From the NCBI RefSeq assembly GCF_022565775.1, contig NZ_JAIUMC010000032.1, forward strand, positions 1-32,240: a stretch of DNA of 32,240 nt, in the 5' to 3' direction. Positions 32,070-32,240 of this stretch are shown piece by piece. Origin of the DNA: Natronospirillum sp. Its GTDB lineage: Bacteria > Pseudomonadota > Gammaproteobacteria > Pseudomonadales > Natronospirillaceae. Position numbers and translations under genes: made by a program. Positions within the stretch are counted from its first letter, which is position 1. The number at the start of each line of letters is the position of its first letter. The notes below the pieces were generated by a model. The model searched no databases. It saw nothing but the letters and a program-made list of their open reading frames with translations, and was not told the origin of the DNA.

Positions 32070-32240
32070 TCACTCGGTGGGCCAGCCACTGCAAACCCTT
32101 TGTGTCATCATCTCGTGAAGGTATTGTGCTTCTTCCAGAAACTCGGGTATTTCCCTGACCACTTCCAGAGCGATCTTTTCATCACAGGTGTGGCTGGTCT
32201 TGCCCCGCATTTCCCGAAAAAGCCGCCAGCGAGGCCAGTC
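32070..32240 (-). CDS. Nucleotidyltransferase substrate-binding protein (HI0074/HEPN-like), 3' part
   Basis: The last 56 codons of a gene that runs off the window; the stop codon TGA is at 32072-32070. The translation contains WRLFREMRGKTSHTCDEK, then ALEVVREIPEFLEEAQYL. This matches the C-terminal half of small helical proteins of the HI0074/NTase_sub_bind family, where R(N/G)xTSHTYDE is the characteristic motif. These proteins usually sit beside a minimal nucleotidyltransferase (MNT) gene and belong to the HEPN group; the pairs often act as toxin-antitoxin modules. The partner gene would lie outside the window. The frame, stop and motif support a real gene, though Tyr in the motif is Cys here. 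Confidence 0.65.
   Translation of the reverse strand, partial: DWPRWRLFREMRGKTSHTCDEKIALEVVREIPEFLEEAQYLHEMMTQRVCSGWPTE

Overview
The window looks like a chromosomal region of a marine-type gammaproteobacterium. The basis is the mixture of TRAP and ABC uptake systems, a chemoreceptor, moderately high GC, Shine-Dalgarno-led genes and the style of the proteins; no marker gene fixes the genus. All genes are protein coding. I see no rRNA, tRNA, CRISPR array, complete insertion sequence or phage gene.

Region 1 (about 86-21685) is a large polyol catabolism locus whose closest known relative is the erythritol (ery) system of Brucella and Rhizobium. It carries an FGGY kinase (EryA-like), a GlpD-like FAD dehydrogenase (EryB-like), a xylose-isomerase-fold protein (EryC-like), a divergent triose-phosphate isomerase (EryH/TpiA2-like) and a divergent RpiB (EryI-like). 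In the known pathway these convert erythritol to D-erythrose 4-phosphate. A sugar ABC transporter (binding protein, permease, double ATPase) with a leading DUF2291-type membrane-anchored protein supplies the substrate. Four regulators sit among these genes: two SorC-type and two DeoR-type. A PfkB-family sugar kinase closes the eryDABC operon.

The unusual part of region 1 is that the locus also holds a class II aldolase, a transketolase and a class I fructose/sedoheptulose bisphosphatase. These are the enzymes of a Calvin-cycle-type sugar rearrangement module, without rubisco or phosphoribulokinase. My inference is that they process erythrose 4-phosphate through sedoheptulose 1,7-bisphosphate, giving a transaldolase-independent way into the pentose phosphate pool. 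A methyl-accepting chemotaxis protein follows the aldolase on the same strand.

The control regions of region 1 show repeated motifs that link its parts. CATATGATCA elements occur at both the aldolase and rpiB-like promoters. A palindrome of the form TAACAYARAAATGTT occurs both between deoR and transketolase and at the ABC transporter promoter. A 17-bp direct repeat overlaps a near-consensus promoter of eryD.

Region 2 (21686-26083) is mmsA, a GMC oxidoreductase and a LysR regulator in one operon, with a textbook LysR box upstream. The set matches 3-hydroxypropionate degradation modules (MmsA, HpdH, HpdR) known from pseudomonads.

Region 3 (26084-31824) is a FadR-type GntR regulator with a perfect TGGTCAGACCA operator upstream, a fumarylacetoacetate-hydrolase-family enzyme, a D-2-hydroxyacid dehydrogenase of the CtBP-like group and a complete three-part TRAP transporter. 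It is probably a catabolic operon for an organic acid whose identity cannot be read from the sequence. A strong hairpin lies just after it.

Region 4 (31825-32240) is mostly non-coding. It ends in the 3' part of a minus-strand gene that looks like a nucleotidyltransferase substrate-binding (HI0074/HEPN-like) protein, usually half of a MNT/HEPN pair.
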